From the NCBI GenBank assembly GCA_017457555.1, contig JAFTHG010000100.1:1-5961 (forward strand): a stretch of DNA of 5,961 nt. Reading direction: 5' to 3'. The notes below the pieces were generated by a model. The model ran no database searches and was not told the origin of the DNA. It saw nothing but the letters and a program-made list of their open reading frames with translations. This document shows positions 1-5,961 of this stretch, one piece after another (within the stretch, counting starts at the first letter, position 1; the number at the start of each line of letters is the position of its first letter). This DNA is from Kiritimatiellia bacterium. Its GTDB lineage: Bacteria; Verrucomicrobiota; Kiritimatiellia; RFP12; DVOR01. The position numbers and the translations under genes were made by a program.

Positions 1-9
1 AAGCCTTCT

Positions 10-37
10 TCTTTCCTTTTTAATTGTCTTTCCTTTT
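10..37. repeat. 11-bp pyrimidine direct repeat (two copies)
   Basis: TCTTTCCTTTT occurs at 10-20 and again at 27-37, a 17-bp period. It lies in a pyrimidine-rich stretch covering about the first 40 bases. Read on the minus strand, both copies are AAAAGGAAAGA, which resembles a Shine-Dalgarno-rich leader. A divergent gene could therefore begin just beyond the left edge, but no start codon is visible here to support that. The rest of 1-129 shows no convincing gene on either strand. It contains one weak 6-bp inverted repeat (GCACTA at 62-67 against TAGTGC at 93-98) with no T-tract. Confidence 0.4.
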
Positions 38-129
38 AGAGGTCCGCTTCTTACCCTCGCGGCACTACTGAACTCGGCAAGCTCGTCCCCAATAGTGCAA
101 CATTCACTTTCCTGTATACGACATTCCTT

Positions 130-158
130 TTGTCTTTAGTTGAGGAATATGTTATACT
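130..158 (+). promoter_or_regulatory. sigma70-like promoter for the thioredoxin gene
   Basis: A -35-like TTGTCT (130-135) and a -10-like TATACT (153-158) are separated by exactly 17 nt. The first matches TTGACA at 4 of 6 bases and the second matches TATAAT at 5 of 6. Transcription would begin near 165, giving a leader of about 39 nt that carries the thioredoxin Shine-Dalgarno. No operator-like palindrome overlaps it, so it looks like a simple housekeeping promoter. This is pattern-matching only; no start site has been mapped. Confidence 0.6.
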
Positions 159-203
159 GTTGCCATTCACTAACCGCAGTTTGATTAGAGAAGAGGACTT
201 GTC

Positions 204-527
204 ATGACCGTTGAACATTACGATCAGAACACCTTTGCAGATGTTGCCACTTCCGGCGTTGTCCTTGTGGATTTTTGGGCTACTTGGTGTGGTCCATGTA
301 AAATGCAAGGTGCGATTTTAGACAAGATGGAATTGCCCCCGGCATTGGAAGGAAAGGTGCGCGTTGGCAAGGTTGACATTGACCAATCTCCGATGTTGGC
401 AGCACAGTTCCGAGTCCAATCCATCCCCACCCTCGTCCTTCTAAAGGATGGACAACCTATTGAAACTATGGTTGGTTTACAGCGGGCAGATGTGCTCTTA
501 GCTAAACTTGAAGCCGCTGTTCAATAA
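204..527 (+). CDS. trxA: thioredoxin
   Basis: This is a small cytoplasmic dithiol-disulfide oxidoreductase that reduces protein disulfides and is itself recharged by thioredoxin reductase (family knowledge). The 107-aa product is the usual single-domain length. The active site WCGPC is at residues 28-32, with the two redox cysteines at 29 and 32. The buried acidic residue of the family is D23 (VDFWATW), and the cis-proline loop is IPT at 74-76. There is no signal peptide. ATG 204 is supported by AAGAGGA at 191-197, with a 6-nt spacer. Two departures from E. coli thioredoxin are visible: the helix proline after the active site (E. coli Pro40) is replaced by A37, and the stretch after ILD is about two residues longer and carries a PP pair at 45-46. 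The gene has its own promoter and terminator, so it is probably monocistronic. Family assignment is very secure; trxA is used in the generic sense because paralogues cannot be excluded. Confidence 0.95.
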   Translation: MTVEHYDQNTFADVATSGVVLVDFWATWCGPCKMQGAILDKMELPPALEGKVRVGKVDIDQSPMLAAQFRVQSIPTLVLLKDGQPIETMVGLQRADVLLAKLEAAVQ

Positions 528-540
528 CACTTTCATTGAG

Positions 541-580
541 AAGAGGTCGTACCTGACGTGTGCGGCCTCTTATATTTTTT
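541..580 (+). terminator. intrinsic terminator of the thioredoxin gene
   Basis: Bases 541-552 pair with 560-571 in a continuous 12-bp stem that includes two G-U wobbles, closing a 7-nt loop (553-559). An AT run ending in six T follows (575-580). The stem begins 13 nt after the thioredoxin stop codon. This is a textbook Rho-independent terminator for rightward transcription. There is no matching A-tract on the left side, so it should act in one direction only. Its T-tract ends only 7 nt before ATG 588 of the next gene. Confidence 0.88.
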
Positions 581-587
581 GATTCCG

Positions 588-1133
588 ATGACACGTTTTT
601 TGCTTTTTCTCATTATCTCTACGTTGGCGCTTCCCGTTGTTGCACAGCGCAATGCATCAAATGCTGCAACTCAATATGCGCTTGCTCAACAAGCACAAAC
701 ATTGCGAGAGATTCAATACACCCTTCAATCGCTTTCCGCGAAAGTGGAAGTGATTGAACAACAACAAGCCGCGTTGTCAAATCGTTTGGCCACACTTGAA
801 CGTGGTGGCGACAGCGTTACAAAGGACGAAATGGCAGCATTGCGCGCTGATTTCAATGCCTTAAAGGCAGACCAAAGCAAGATGCGCGGCGAAATTATCA
901 ACGATCTCTCTGCTAAAATTACAACGATTGCCAACAAGCAACGTGCTGCCGCAGAAAAACAAGCGGCGGCTCAACAGAAGTCTGGCTACAACCATGTTGT
1001 TGAAGCCGGACAAACGCTTTCTGCGATTGCACAGGCCTACAAGGTCAGTGTGAAGTCAATTATGAAAGCCAATAAGATTACCGATCCCACACGCATTCGC
1101 ATTGGTCAGGAACTTTTCATTCCTGATCCGTGA
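588..1133 (+). CDS. secreted coiled-coil protein with C-terminal LysM domain
   Basis: This is predicted to be an exported, peptidoglycan-associated protein of 181 aa; its exact role is unknown. Residues 1-19 form a signal peptide (basic R3, hydrophobic core, VVA followed by Q20, a signal peptidase I-type site). There is no lipobox cysteine. Residues about 30-131 are Gln/Ala/Lys-rich and strongly helical with heptad-like spacing, interrupted by a GG at 73-74, so they are probably a two-part coiled coil. Residues about 134-179 are a LysM domain (VVEAGQTLSAIAQAYKVS, then IRIGQELFIP), a fold known to bind N-acetylglucosamine-containing glycans. The frame stays open back to a GTG at 558, but that codon lies inside the upstream terminator hairpin and would put ten extra residues before the signal peptide, so ATG 588 is preferred. 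No Shine-Dalgarno precedes 588. It may be a structural or envelope-organising protein; no catalytic domain is visible. Confidence 0.85.
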   Translation: MTRFLLFLIISTLALPVVAQRNASNAATQYALAQQAQTLREIQYTLQSLSAKVEVIEQQQAALSNRLATLERGGDSVTKDEMAALRADFNALKADQSKMRGEIINDLSAKITTIANKQRAAAEKQAAAQQKSGYNHVVEAGQTLSAIAQAYKVSVKSIMKANKITDPTRIRIGQELFIPDP

Positions 1134-1182
1134 TTTCTTACCCCATTTTATACACTGAACAACGAAAAGCAAAGGTTCCTTT

Positions 1183-2946
1183 ATGATTAGCTTCTTCGCT
1201 TCCACTGCCCAAGTCGCTACGGATGTTTCGTCCAAATTTGCGGTCATTTCGTCTACGCTCTCGCCGTGGGCAATCATTGCCTGCCTTTTAGGTGGTTTAG
1301 GCATCTTTCTACTTGGTATGAAGCAAATTTCAGATGGTCTGCAAGCCGTTGCAGGTCCACGTATGCGTAAATTGGTTGCCGCTGCAACAACCAATCGTTT
1401 AGCTGGCGTTACAACAGGAACAATCGTAACCGCAATTATCCAAAGTTCCTCGGTGACCACAGTGATGGTTGTTGGTATGGTGACATCAGGTATTATGACA
1501 CTGATGCAGGCCATTAACGTGATTCTTGGTGCTACCATTGGTACCACCGCAACGGCATGGTTGGTGGCAGCGTTTCCGAAGATTGGTACGACAGCCATCA
1601 TGTGTATCATTGGCATTGCTGCGATTATTTACCTCTTTGCGAAAAGTGAAACGTGGAAATATCTTGGCCTTATCTTTTTGGGGCTTGGCCTTATCTTCTT
1701 TGGTCTTGACTTCATTAAGGGCTCTATGGATCCTATTTCCGAGTCACAAGCATTGCGCGATGCGATGGCAATGTTCAGCGCCACGGATGCAACTGGTGCA
1801 TTTTCAGCGTGGGGCATGATTAAATGTATTTTTGTCGGTATGGTCGCCACTGCAATCGTTCAAAGCTCATCGGCAACAACAGGTATTGCAATCATTCTCG
1901 TTGCTAATGGAAATATCAATTTCTTCTCTGCGGCCACTTTAGTGCTGGGTATGAACATCGGCACCACCATCACCGCCTGGTTGGCAGCACTCGGTGCTCC
2001 TACAAATGCACGTCGCGCCGCTCTTGCACATACCCTGTTTAACATCATTGGTACCATCATTATGGCACCGCTCTTCCCACTCCTGTTGCCACTTGCCGAT
2101 CGTCTTTTCGGCATCAACTCGATGTCTCCGAGCAACTTAGTTTTTGCTGTTGCGGGCGTTCATACGGCGTTTAACGTCATTAACACCTGCATCTTCTTAC
2201 CCTTCACGGCTCCTTTTGCATGGTTGATTACGCATATTATTCCGGATGCTAAGGTTTACGAAATGCCGCGCTTGACGGTGCTCAATCCATTAAAATTGGC
2301 TCCTGTCGTGGCTGTTGAACAGGCCCGTAAGGAAGTGGAACAGATGAGCAATCGTTGCGAAGCAATCATTGATGACGTGCGTACTGTTTTAGAGGGAACA
2401 AGCTCCGAAGATCTGGAGAATGGAATTTTCCACACAGAAGAAGAACTCGACATCTTGCAACATGAAGTATCGCAGTTCTTGGGCGTGATTATGACGACCA
2501 ATCTCCCCTCCGATGTGGCCAACCGTGCGCGTATGTTGCTTCGTGTAGCAGACGAATTGGAATCTGTTTCCGATGATATCGTTGCCCTGTTGAAACAGTT
2601 TATCCGTATGCGTAAAGCCGACATGAAACTCTCGGAACGTGGCCAGACCGACTTGATCAGTCTGCATGATATGTGCCGCACCTTTGCTGGAACGGTTTGT
2701 GAAGCCTTCCGTCAAGGTAAGATGCACGCTGCCGATTTGTTGAATCACATGCACTCGGACGCTGTTGGCATCACGGCTCGTGTTAAGGAAATCCGCAAGG
2801 CGGAGATGACCCGTATGGCAGATCACGACCCGACAATTAATCCGCTTTGTGCGGTTGTAGTGCTGGATATTCTGAATATCTACCGTCGTTTGAAGGAAGA
2901 CTGTCTCAATATCGGCGAAGCGATGCTTGAAGAAGGTCGCATGTAA
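1183..2946 (+). CDS. Na+/phosphate cotransporter family protein with C-terminal PhoU-like domain
   Basis: This is an inner-membrane protein of the NptA/PNaS (Na/Pi cotransporter) family, expected to move inorganic phosphate with Na+; the substrate and direction are inferred from family. In its 587 aa, two inverted membrane repeats are visible. Each has a QSSS motif (87-90 and 227-230) followed by a GxxIGTT motif (116-122 and 256-262), the hallmark duplicated core. Hydrophobic segments run from about residue 30 to 355. Residues about 375-587 are soluble, helical and PhoU-like, with an acidic ExxxD-type motif near 460-464 and a closing RRLKEDCLNIGEAM segment at 568-581. Similar fusions are common in bacterial members such as E. 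coli YjbB. ATG 1183 is supported by AAAGG at 1171-1175 with a 7-nt spacer. The 49-nt upstream gap holds a TATACA (1149-1154) but no good -35 element. It heads a compact unit with rpe and the MATE gene; the stop codon overlaps the rpe start by one base. Confidence 0.92.
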   Translation: MISFFASTAQVATDVSSKFAVISSTLSPWAIIACLLGGLGIFLLGMKQISDGLQAVAGPRMRKLVAAATTNRLAGVTTGTIVTAIIQSSSVTTVMVVGMVTSGIMTLMQAINVILGATIGTTATAWLVAAFPKIGTTAIMCIIGIAAIIYLFAKSETWKYLGLIFLGLGLIFFGLDFIKGSMDPISESQALRDAMAMFSATDATGAFSAWGMIKCIFVGMVATAIVQSSSATTGIAIILVANGNINFFSAATLVLGMNIGTTITAWLAALGAPTNARRAALAHTLFNIIGTIIMAPLFPLLLPLADRLFGINSMSPSNLVFAVAGVHTAFNVINTCIFLPFTAPFAWLITHIIPDAKVYEMPRLTVLNPLKLAPVVAVEQARKEVEQMSNRCEAIIDDVRTVLEGTSSEDLENGIFHTEEELDILQHEVSQFLGVIMTTNLPSDVANRARMLLRVADELESVSDDIVALLKQFIRMRKADMKLSERGQTDLISLHDMCRTFAGTVCEAFRQGKMHAADLLNHMHSDAVGITARVKEIRKAEMTRMADHDPTINPLCAVVVLDILNIYRRLKEDCLNIGEAMLEEGRM

Positions 2947-3620
2947 TGCAAATTCAAATTCTTCCATCTTTACTCGCAGCAGACTTGGCGAATCTCGGAG
3001 CAGAGATTCGCCGAGTCGCAGATGCCGGTGCCGATGCGCTCCATTTAGACATTATGGACGGGCATTTTGTGCCCAATCTTTCCTTTGCGCCAGACACTTC
3101 AGCACTCTGTAAACGTTATTTGCCGGAGGGATTCCCGATCAATACGCACTTGATGATGACCAATCCGGATGCGTATGCAGAACGTTTCATTGAAAAAGGC
3201 AGCGCCACCATTCAATATCATTTGGAAATGCGAGAGCAGATTGACATTCACACACTTGCTACTCAAATTCATGCCAAAGGTGCTCGAGTCGGGTTAGTCT
3301 TGAATCCGGACACACCTGCAGAAGTGGCCACCCCGTACCTTGACTGTGCCGATGAAATTCTCTGCATGACAGTTTTTCCGGGATATGGCGGCCAATCTTT
3401 CATTGCTGATGTCTTACCCAAAATCACGACATTACGCCGACTGAATCCTACGCTTGACATTATGGTAGATGGTGGCGTCAACTTTGAGACAGCCGAACAG
3501 GCCGCAGCTGCAGGAGCCAATGCCTTTGTGGCAGGGTCATTCCTCTTCAAACAAATCGATATGGCCGCGGCAATTGCAGAATTACGTGCTCGATGCACAG
3601 CGGCATTCGCAACTGCCTAA
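2946..3620 (+). CDS. rpe: ribulose-phosphate 3-epimerase
   Basis: This enzyme interconverts D-ribulose 5-phosphate and D-xylulose 5-phosphate in the pentose phosphate pathway (and the Calvin cycle where present), in the cytoplasm. The 224-aa length is normal for this single TIM barrel. Visible family landmarks are PSLLAADLANLG (7-18), HLDIMDGHFVPN (33-44) with metal ligands H33 and D35, THLMM with H68, the phosphate-side loop MTVFPGYGGQSF (141-152), VDGGVN (174-179) with the second catalytic Asp D175, and GSFLF (197-201). All metal and acid-base residues are present. F144 sits where most homologues have Asn (VNPGFGGQ). The start ATG overlaps the preceding stop (TAATG) and is served by AGAAGG at 2932-2937 inside the upstream gene, so translational coupling is likely. 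A strong 15-bp hairpin falls in codons 13-24. Allulose-type epimerases are close relatives, but the motif set favours Rpe. Confidence 0.95.
   Translation: MQIQILPSLLAADLANLGAEIRRVADAGADALHLDIMDGHFVPNLSFAPDTSALCKRYLPEGFPINTHLMMTNPDAYAERFIEKGSATIQYHLEMREQIDIHTLATQIHAKGARVGLVLNPDTPAEVATPYLDCADEILCMTVFPGYGGQSFIADVLPKITTLRRLNPTLDIMVDGGVNFETAEQAAAAGANAFVAGSFLFKQIDMAAAIAELRARCTAAFATA
2982..3017 (+). repeat. 15-bp near-perfect inverted repeat within the 5' part of rpe
   Basis: GACTTGGCGAATCTC (2982-2996) and GAGATTCGCCGAGTC (3003-3017) are reverse complements except for one T-G wobble pair (2986 with 3013), around a 6-nt loop (2997-3002). The inner ten base pairs are perfect. It begins 36 nt after the rpe start codon and is not followed by a T-tract, so it is not an intrinsic terminator for either strand. 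It would form a very stable mRNA hairpin near the junction of the phosphate transporter and rpe. A role in mRNA processing, 3'-end protection of the upstream message, or tuning of rpe translation is inference. Confidence 0.7.
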
Positions 3621-3629
3621 TCGTACATT

Positions 3630-5060
3630 ATGGCAAACGAACGGATCGTCAAAGAACTTGGCCGTTATCCTATCGCTCCCCTCCTATGGAAATACTCGCT
3701 TCCTTCCATCGTGGGGATGTTGGTTGCAGCACTCTACAATGTCGTTGACCGCCTCTATGTGGGACGTTGTGTCGGTCCTGAAGGATTGGCAGGATTTGCG
3801 CTTACCTTTCCTGCGATGATGATTACCGTTGCCTTTGGCACACTGATTGGTCATGGCACAGCGACACGTATTTCCATCGCGATGGGACAGGGAAAGCGAA
3901 CCGTCGCGCAATGTTATCTTGGGCAAGCCGTCTGTCTATTCCTGATACTCTCCCTCTTTTTCTATCCCATTTTAGCACTCTTCGCCGAGCCCATTCTTCT
4001 CCTTTCCGGAGGAACGCCAGCAACAGTGCCTGCTGCCACACATTACCTGCAAATTATTTTCTGTGGTGTCCTATTCCAATATTTCAGCCACGGGCTCAAT
4101 AATACCTTGCGTGCAGATGGTTTTCCACGAAAAGCACTCATTTCAATGTTGCTTGGTGCCATCATTAATGTGATTGCCGACCCCTTTTTCATCTTTGACG
4201 AAGTGCCTCTCTATTTCTTCTCTGTGCCCGGGATGGGGTTTGGTATTGTGGGGGCGGCTATTGCGACCGTCCTCTCGCAAGTGGTAGCCTCTATTTGGGT
4301 ACTCTCGCACTTTCTCAGCAAGAAGACCTCTATCCCATTGAAATTAGGCTACATTAAGATTTACAAGCCCCTTCTTTGGGGAATGCTCTTTTTAGGATTG
4401 CCTCCTTTTGCGATTAACCTTGTGGGAAGTGGTGTTAATACGTTGTATAACATCCTTTTTCACTTCTATGCACCAACAGATGCTATTGCCGAGCGGGAAA
4501 TCGCGGCGATTGGTATTGTCATGACGGTCCAGATGCTCCTTTGCATGCCGGTTCTTGGAATTGCACAAGGGATGCAACCGCTTTTAGGATTTAATACAGG
4601 TGCCAAGAATTATTTGCGTGTTCGCAAAACGTTTAATCTCGCCGCATGGTGGGGTGGCACATGGATCTTTATCACATCTCTTTTGACAATCCTCTTCCGT
4701 AAACCCATAGTGAAGCTTTTCTGCCGAGAAGAACTGGCGACCGATCTGCGGACGTATGGCCCCAATAAGAAGATGATTTTCTTGGTAGGTTTTCAAGTCG
4801 TGGGCTATGCCATTCTGGTGGGGCAGGATTTTCAAGCCCTTGGACGCGGTAAAATCAGCCTGACGATGAGCCTTTCGCGTCAATGTTTCCTCTTGGTGCC
4901 ATTGATGTGCCTCCTTCCTGGACTGATGGGGCCTTCCGGTGTTTGGTGGGCAGCCCCCATTTCAGACATTCTTTCCGTCCTAATCGCGCTCTGGTTCCAC
5001 CTTCGTGAAAGACAACGGCTGAACAAACTTCTTGCAGAAACGGTGCTCATTCCGGCTTGA
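3630..5060 (+). CDS. MATE family efflux transporter
   Basis: This is an inner-membrane antiporter of the multidrug and toxic compound extrusion family, expected to export cationic or aromatic compounds in exchange for Na+ or H+. The substrate cannot be read from sequence. The 476-aa length and about twelve hydrophobic segments fit the two-fold MatE repeat. Recognisable elements are YNVVDRLYVGR (36-46, with the conserved first-helix Asp D40), LNNTLRADGFPRKA (156-169), NVIADPFFIF (180-189), and in the second half the GIAQGMQPLLGFNTGAK segment. The pattern is closest in feel to the MepA-like branch. A short loop after the FIFDE segment (EVPLYFF) is slightly longer than usual. It starts 9 nt after the rpe stop, in the same reading frame, without an evident Shine-Dalgarno, so its translation probably depends on ribosomes finishing rpe. 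No closer ATG alternative exists; the next in-frame Met is residue 30, inside the first membrane segment. A bidirectional terminator follows. Confidence 0.92.
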   Translation: MANERIVKELGRYPIAPLLWKYSLPSIVGMLVAALYNVVDRLYVGRCVGPEGLAGFALTFPAMMITVAFGTLIGHGTATRISIAMGQGKRTVAQCYLGQAVCLFLILSLFFYPILALFAEPILLLSGGTPATVPAATHYLQIIFCGVLFQYFSHGLNNTLRADGFPRKALISMLLGAIINVIADPFFIFDEVPLYFFSVPGMGFGIVGAAIATVLSQVVASIWVLSHFLSKKTSIPLKLGYIKIYKPLLWGMLFLGLPPFAINLVGSGVNTLYNILFHFYAPTDAIAEREIAAIGIVMTVQMLLCMPVLGIAQGMQPLLGFNTGAKNYLRVRKTFNLAAWWGGTWIFITSLLTILFRKPIVKLFCREELATDLRTYGPNKKMIFLVGFQVVGYAILVGQDFQALGRGKISLTMSLSRQCFLLVPLMCLLPGLMGPSGVWWAAPISDILSVLIALWFHLRERQRLNKLLAETVLIPA

Positions 5061-5066
5061 TGCAAT

Positions 5067-5095
5067 AAAAAACTCCGCACACGGCGGAGTTTTTT
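5067..5095. terminator. bidirectional intrinsic terminator between convergent genes
   Basis: CTCCGC (5073-5078) pairs perfectly with GCGGAG (5084-5089) around a 5-nt loop. The stem is extended by six A-T pairs, from an A-run (5067-5072) facing a T-run (5090-5095). The A-run on one side and the T-run on the other make it work on both strands. It begins 6 nt after the MATE stop and ends 23 nt before the end of the minus-strand gene, so it can end transcription from both convergent units. Confidence 0.9.
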
Positions 5096-5118
5096 AGTTG
5101 AAATGCCCTTCTTGATGA

Positions 5119-5961
5119 TTACCAGATCTTAAAAAGACGCATCATCAAAAGTCCGATAAGCGTAATCGCAATACCACAACTTGCACCTAATAGGAGCGGT
5201 TTGCTCCCCGTTTTGATAAGGCGAACGATATCAGTATTGAGCCCAATTGCCGCCATTGCCAGCACTATTAAAAACTTTGAAAGCGATTTGAAGGGAGCAA
5301 AAAAAGCATTACTGACCCCAAAATTGAGCGAAATCGTCGTAATAATAGACGCTAAAATAAACCAGACAATAAAAAAAGGAAAGATTTTTCGGATGGACAC
5401 AGACGGTGCATCTTTTGTCGCTTTCGCCGAACGCGATTCCCAAAAAGCCAACACTAACACAATTGGCAAAATCGCCAAGGTACGCGTTAATTTCACAGTA
5501 ACGGCTTTATCAAGCGTCAAATTTCCAAGATGATGCATTGAATCCCACGTCGCCGCACACGCTGTCACCGAAGAGGTGTCATTCACTGCGATTCCAGAAA
5601 AGACACCAAAGGCTTCACCACTCGTGGTATCCATTCCAAGGAAAAGGCCTAATGCAGGAAAAAGCAATGCTGCAAGGATGTTGAAAAAGAAAATAACTGA
5701 AATAGCCTGAGCCACTTCACGATCTTCTGCAGAGATAACAGTGGCTGTCGCAGCAATGGCAGACCCTCCACAAATGGAAGAGCCAACGCCGATTAACGTT
5801 GCAATCTGTGTCGGAATTTTCCACCACCGTTGCAATACGTAAGCCACAATCAGTGCAGTTGAAATCGTCGCCAAGATGATGGGAATCGTTTGCAGACCAG
5901 TTTTAGCAACGACAGAAAGATTTAATCCAAAACCTAATAAGATCACTGCCCATTGAAGTAC
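5119..5961 (-). CDS. YeiH-family putative sulfate exporter, N-terminus outside the window
   Basis: This is a polytopic inner-membrane protein of the YeiH / Cons_hypoth698 family, often labelled 'putative sulfate exporter'; transport activity is poorly established, so the substrate is uncertain. The visible part is 280 residues and stays open to the right edge. It begins VLQWAVILLGFGLNLSVV, a segment that is internal in the family, so about 50-70 N-terminal residues are missing. The GTG at 5946 in this segment is an internal Val codon. Family landmarks in the fragment are SSICGGSAIAATATVISAED (61-80), the FGVFSGIAVNDTSSV segment (118-132) and MAAIGLNTDI (236-245) near the end. Roughly eight hydrophobic segments are visible, with a charged loop (ESRSAKATKD) in the middle. 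It is convergent with the MATE gene and not part of that operon; its promoter lies beyond the window. Confidence 0.88.
   Translation of the reverse strand, partial: VLQWAVILLGFGLNLSVVAKTGLQTIPIILATISTALIVAYVLQRWWKIPTQIATLIGVGSSICGGSAIAATATVISAEDREVAQAISVIFFFNILAALLFPALGLFLGMDTTSGEAFGVFSGIAVNDTSSVTACAATWDSMHHLGNLTLDKAVTVKLTRTLAILPIVLVLAFWESRSAKATKDAPSVSIRKIFPFFIVWFILASIITTISLNFGVSNAFFAPFKSLSKFLIVLAMAAIGLNTDIVRLIKTGSKPLLLGASCGIAITLIGLLMMRLFKIW

Noticed and set aside
1..140. Plus-strand open frame from the left edge to about 140 as the tail of an upstream gene
   Set aside because: The translation is Leu/Ser-rich without family features, and the DNA is a pyrimidine-biased leader; not supportable as a coding end.
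51..308. Minus-strand open frame of 85 codons overlapping the thioredoxin start and promoter
   Set aside because: It is antisense to a secure thioredoxin, has low-complexity Ser/Thr-rich composition, no recognisable domain and no convincing ribosome site; treated as a shadow.
558..587. GTG at 558 as the start of the LysM protein
   Set aside because: The codon is inside the thioredoxin terminator stem-loop and would place ten residues in front of a clean signal peptide; ATG 588 fits better.
1528..1548. Imperfect inverted repeat GGTGCTACC / GGTACCACC
   Set aside because: It has a central mismatch and a 3-nt loop, and is explained by Gly/Thr codons of the conserved GATIGTT motif.
1056..1616. 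Minus-strand open frame of 186 codons across the end of the LysM gene and the start of the transporter
   Set aside because: It is antisense to two secure genes, and its Val/Ile/Thr-rich translation mirrors the membrane repeats on the other strand.
2866..2880. GATATTC-T-GAATATC palindrome
   Set aside because: A 7-bp palindrome with a 1-nt centre in the middle of the PhoU-like coding region; the loop is too small for a hairpin and there is no promoter nearby for it to act on.
2389..2967. Minus-strand open frame of 192 codons opposite the PhoU-like domain
   Set aside because: Its length is notable, but it lies wholly antisense to a well-supported coding region, its composition (many His, Thr, Phe) is unlike a known family, and antisense frames of this length arise from codon bias.
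5944..5961. GTG at 5946 as the true start of the YeiH-family gene
   Set aside because: The frame stays open to the edge (VLQWA), and the segment is internal in the family; the gene is cut by the window.
1..5961. A hidden defence, mobile or otherwise undescribed system
   Set aside because: All long frames belong to well-known families with normal lengths, and there are no transposase, integrase, array, target-site duplication or unusual composition signals in the window.

Overview
The window reads as an ordinary chromosomal segment of a Gram-negative-type bacterium of intermediate GC content (roughly half). It has compact spacing, Shine-Dalgarno sites of the AGAGG/AAAGG/AGAAGG type, and sigma70-like promoter elements. 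The small secreted coiled-coil/LysM protein and the TVFPGYGGQ variant of the Rpe signature are loosely suggestive of the PVC group (Verrucomicrobia/Lentisphaerae-like), but this is an impression and not a demonstrated assignment. No mobile element, CRISPR array, tRNA or rRNA was seen.

Layout. Positions 1-203 are a leader without a convincing gene: a pyrimidine-rich 11-bp direct repeat near the edge, then a good promoter (TTGTCT-17-TATACT) for a 107-aa thioredoxin (204-527). The thioredoxin gene ends in a strong intrinsic terminator (541-580). Its right arm and T-tract run almost into the start of a secreted coiled-coil + LysM protein, whose start is best placed at ATG 588. After a 49-nt gap comes a compact three-gene unit: a Na+/phosphate cotransporter-type protein with a C-terminal PhoU-like domain (1183-2946), ribulose-phosphate 3-epimerase (2946-3620, overlapping the previous stop by one base) and a MATE-family efflux transporter (3630-5060, 9 nt further on). 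A symmetric bidirectional terminator (5067-5095) separates this unit from a convergent YeiH-family membrane protein (5119-5961, minus strand), whose N-terminus lies outside the window.

How the genes fit together. Thioredoxin (cytoplasmic disulfide reduction), the LysM protein (probably periplasmic, peptidoglycan-associated), a phosphate-type transporter, a pentose-phosphate enzyme and a drug/cation antiporter do not form one recognisable pathway. The tight packing of the transporter, rpe and the MATE gene implies co-transcription rather than a shared function. No new system was found. The signals most worth a second look are a 15-bp near-perfect hairpin inside the 5' coding part of rpe, and the way the trx terminator collides with the start of the LysM gene.
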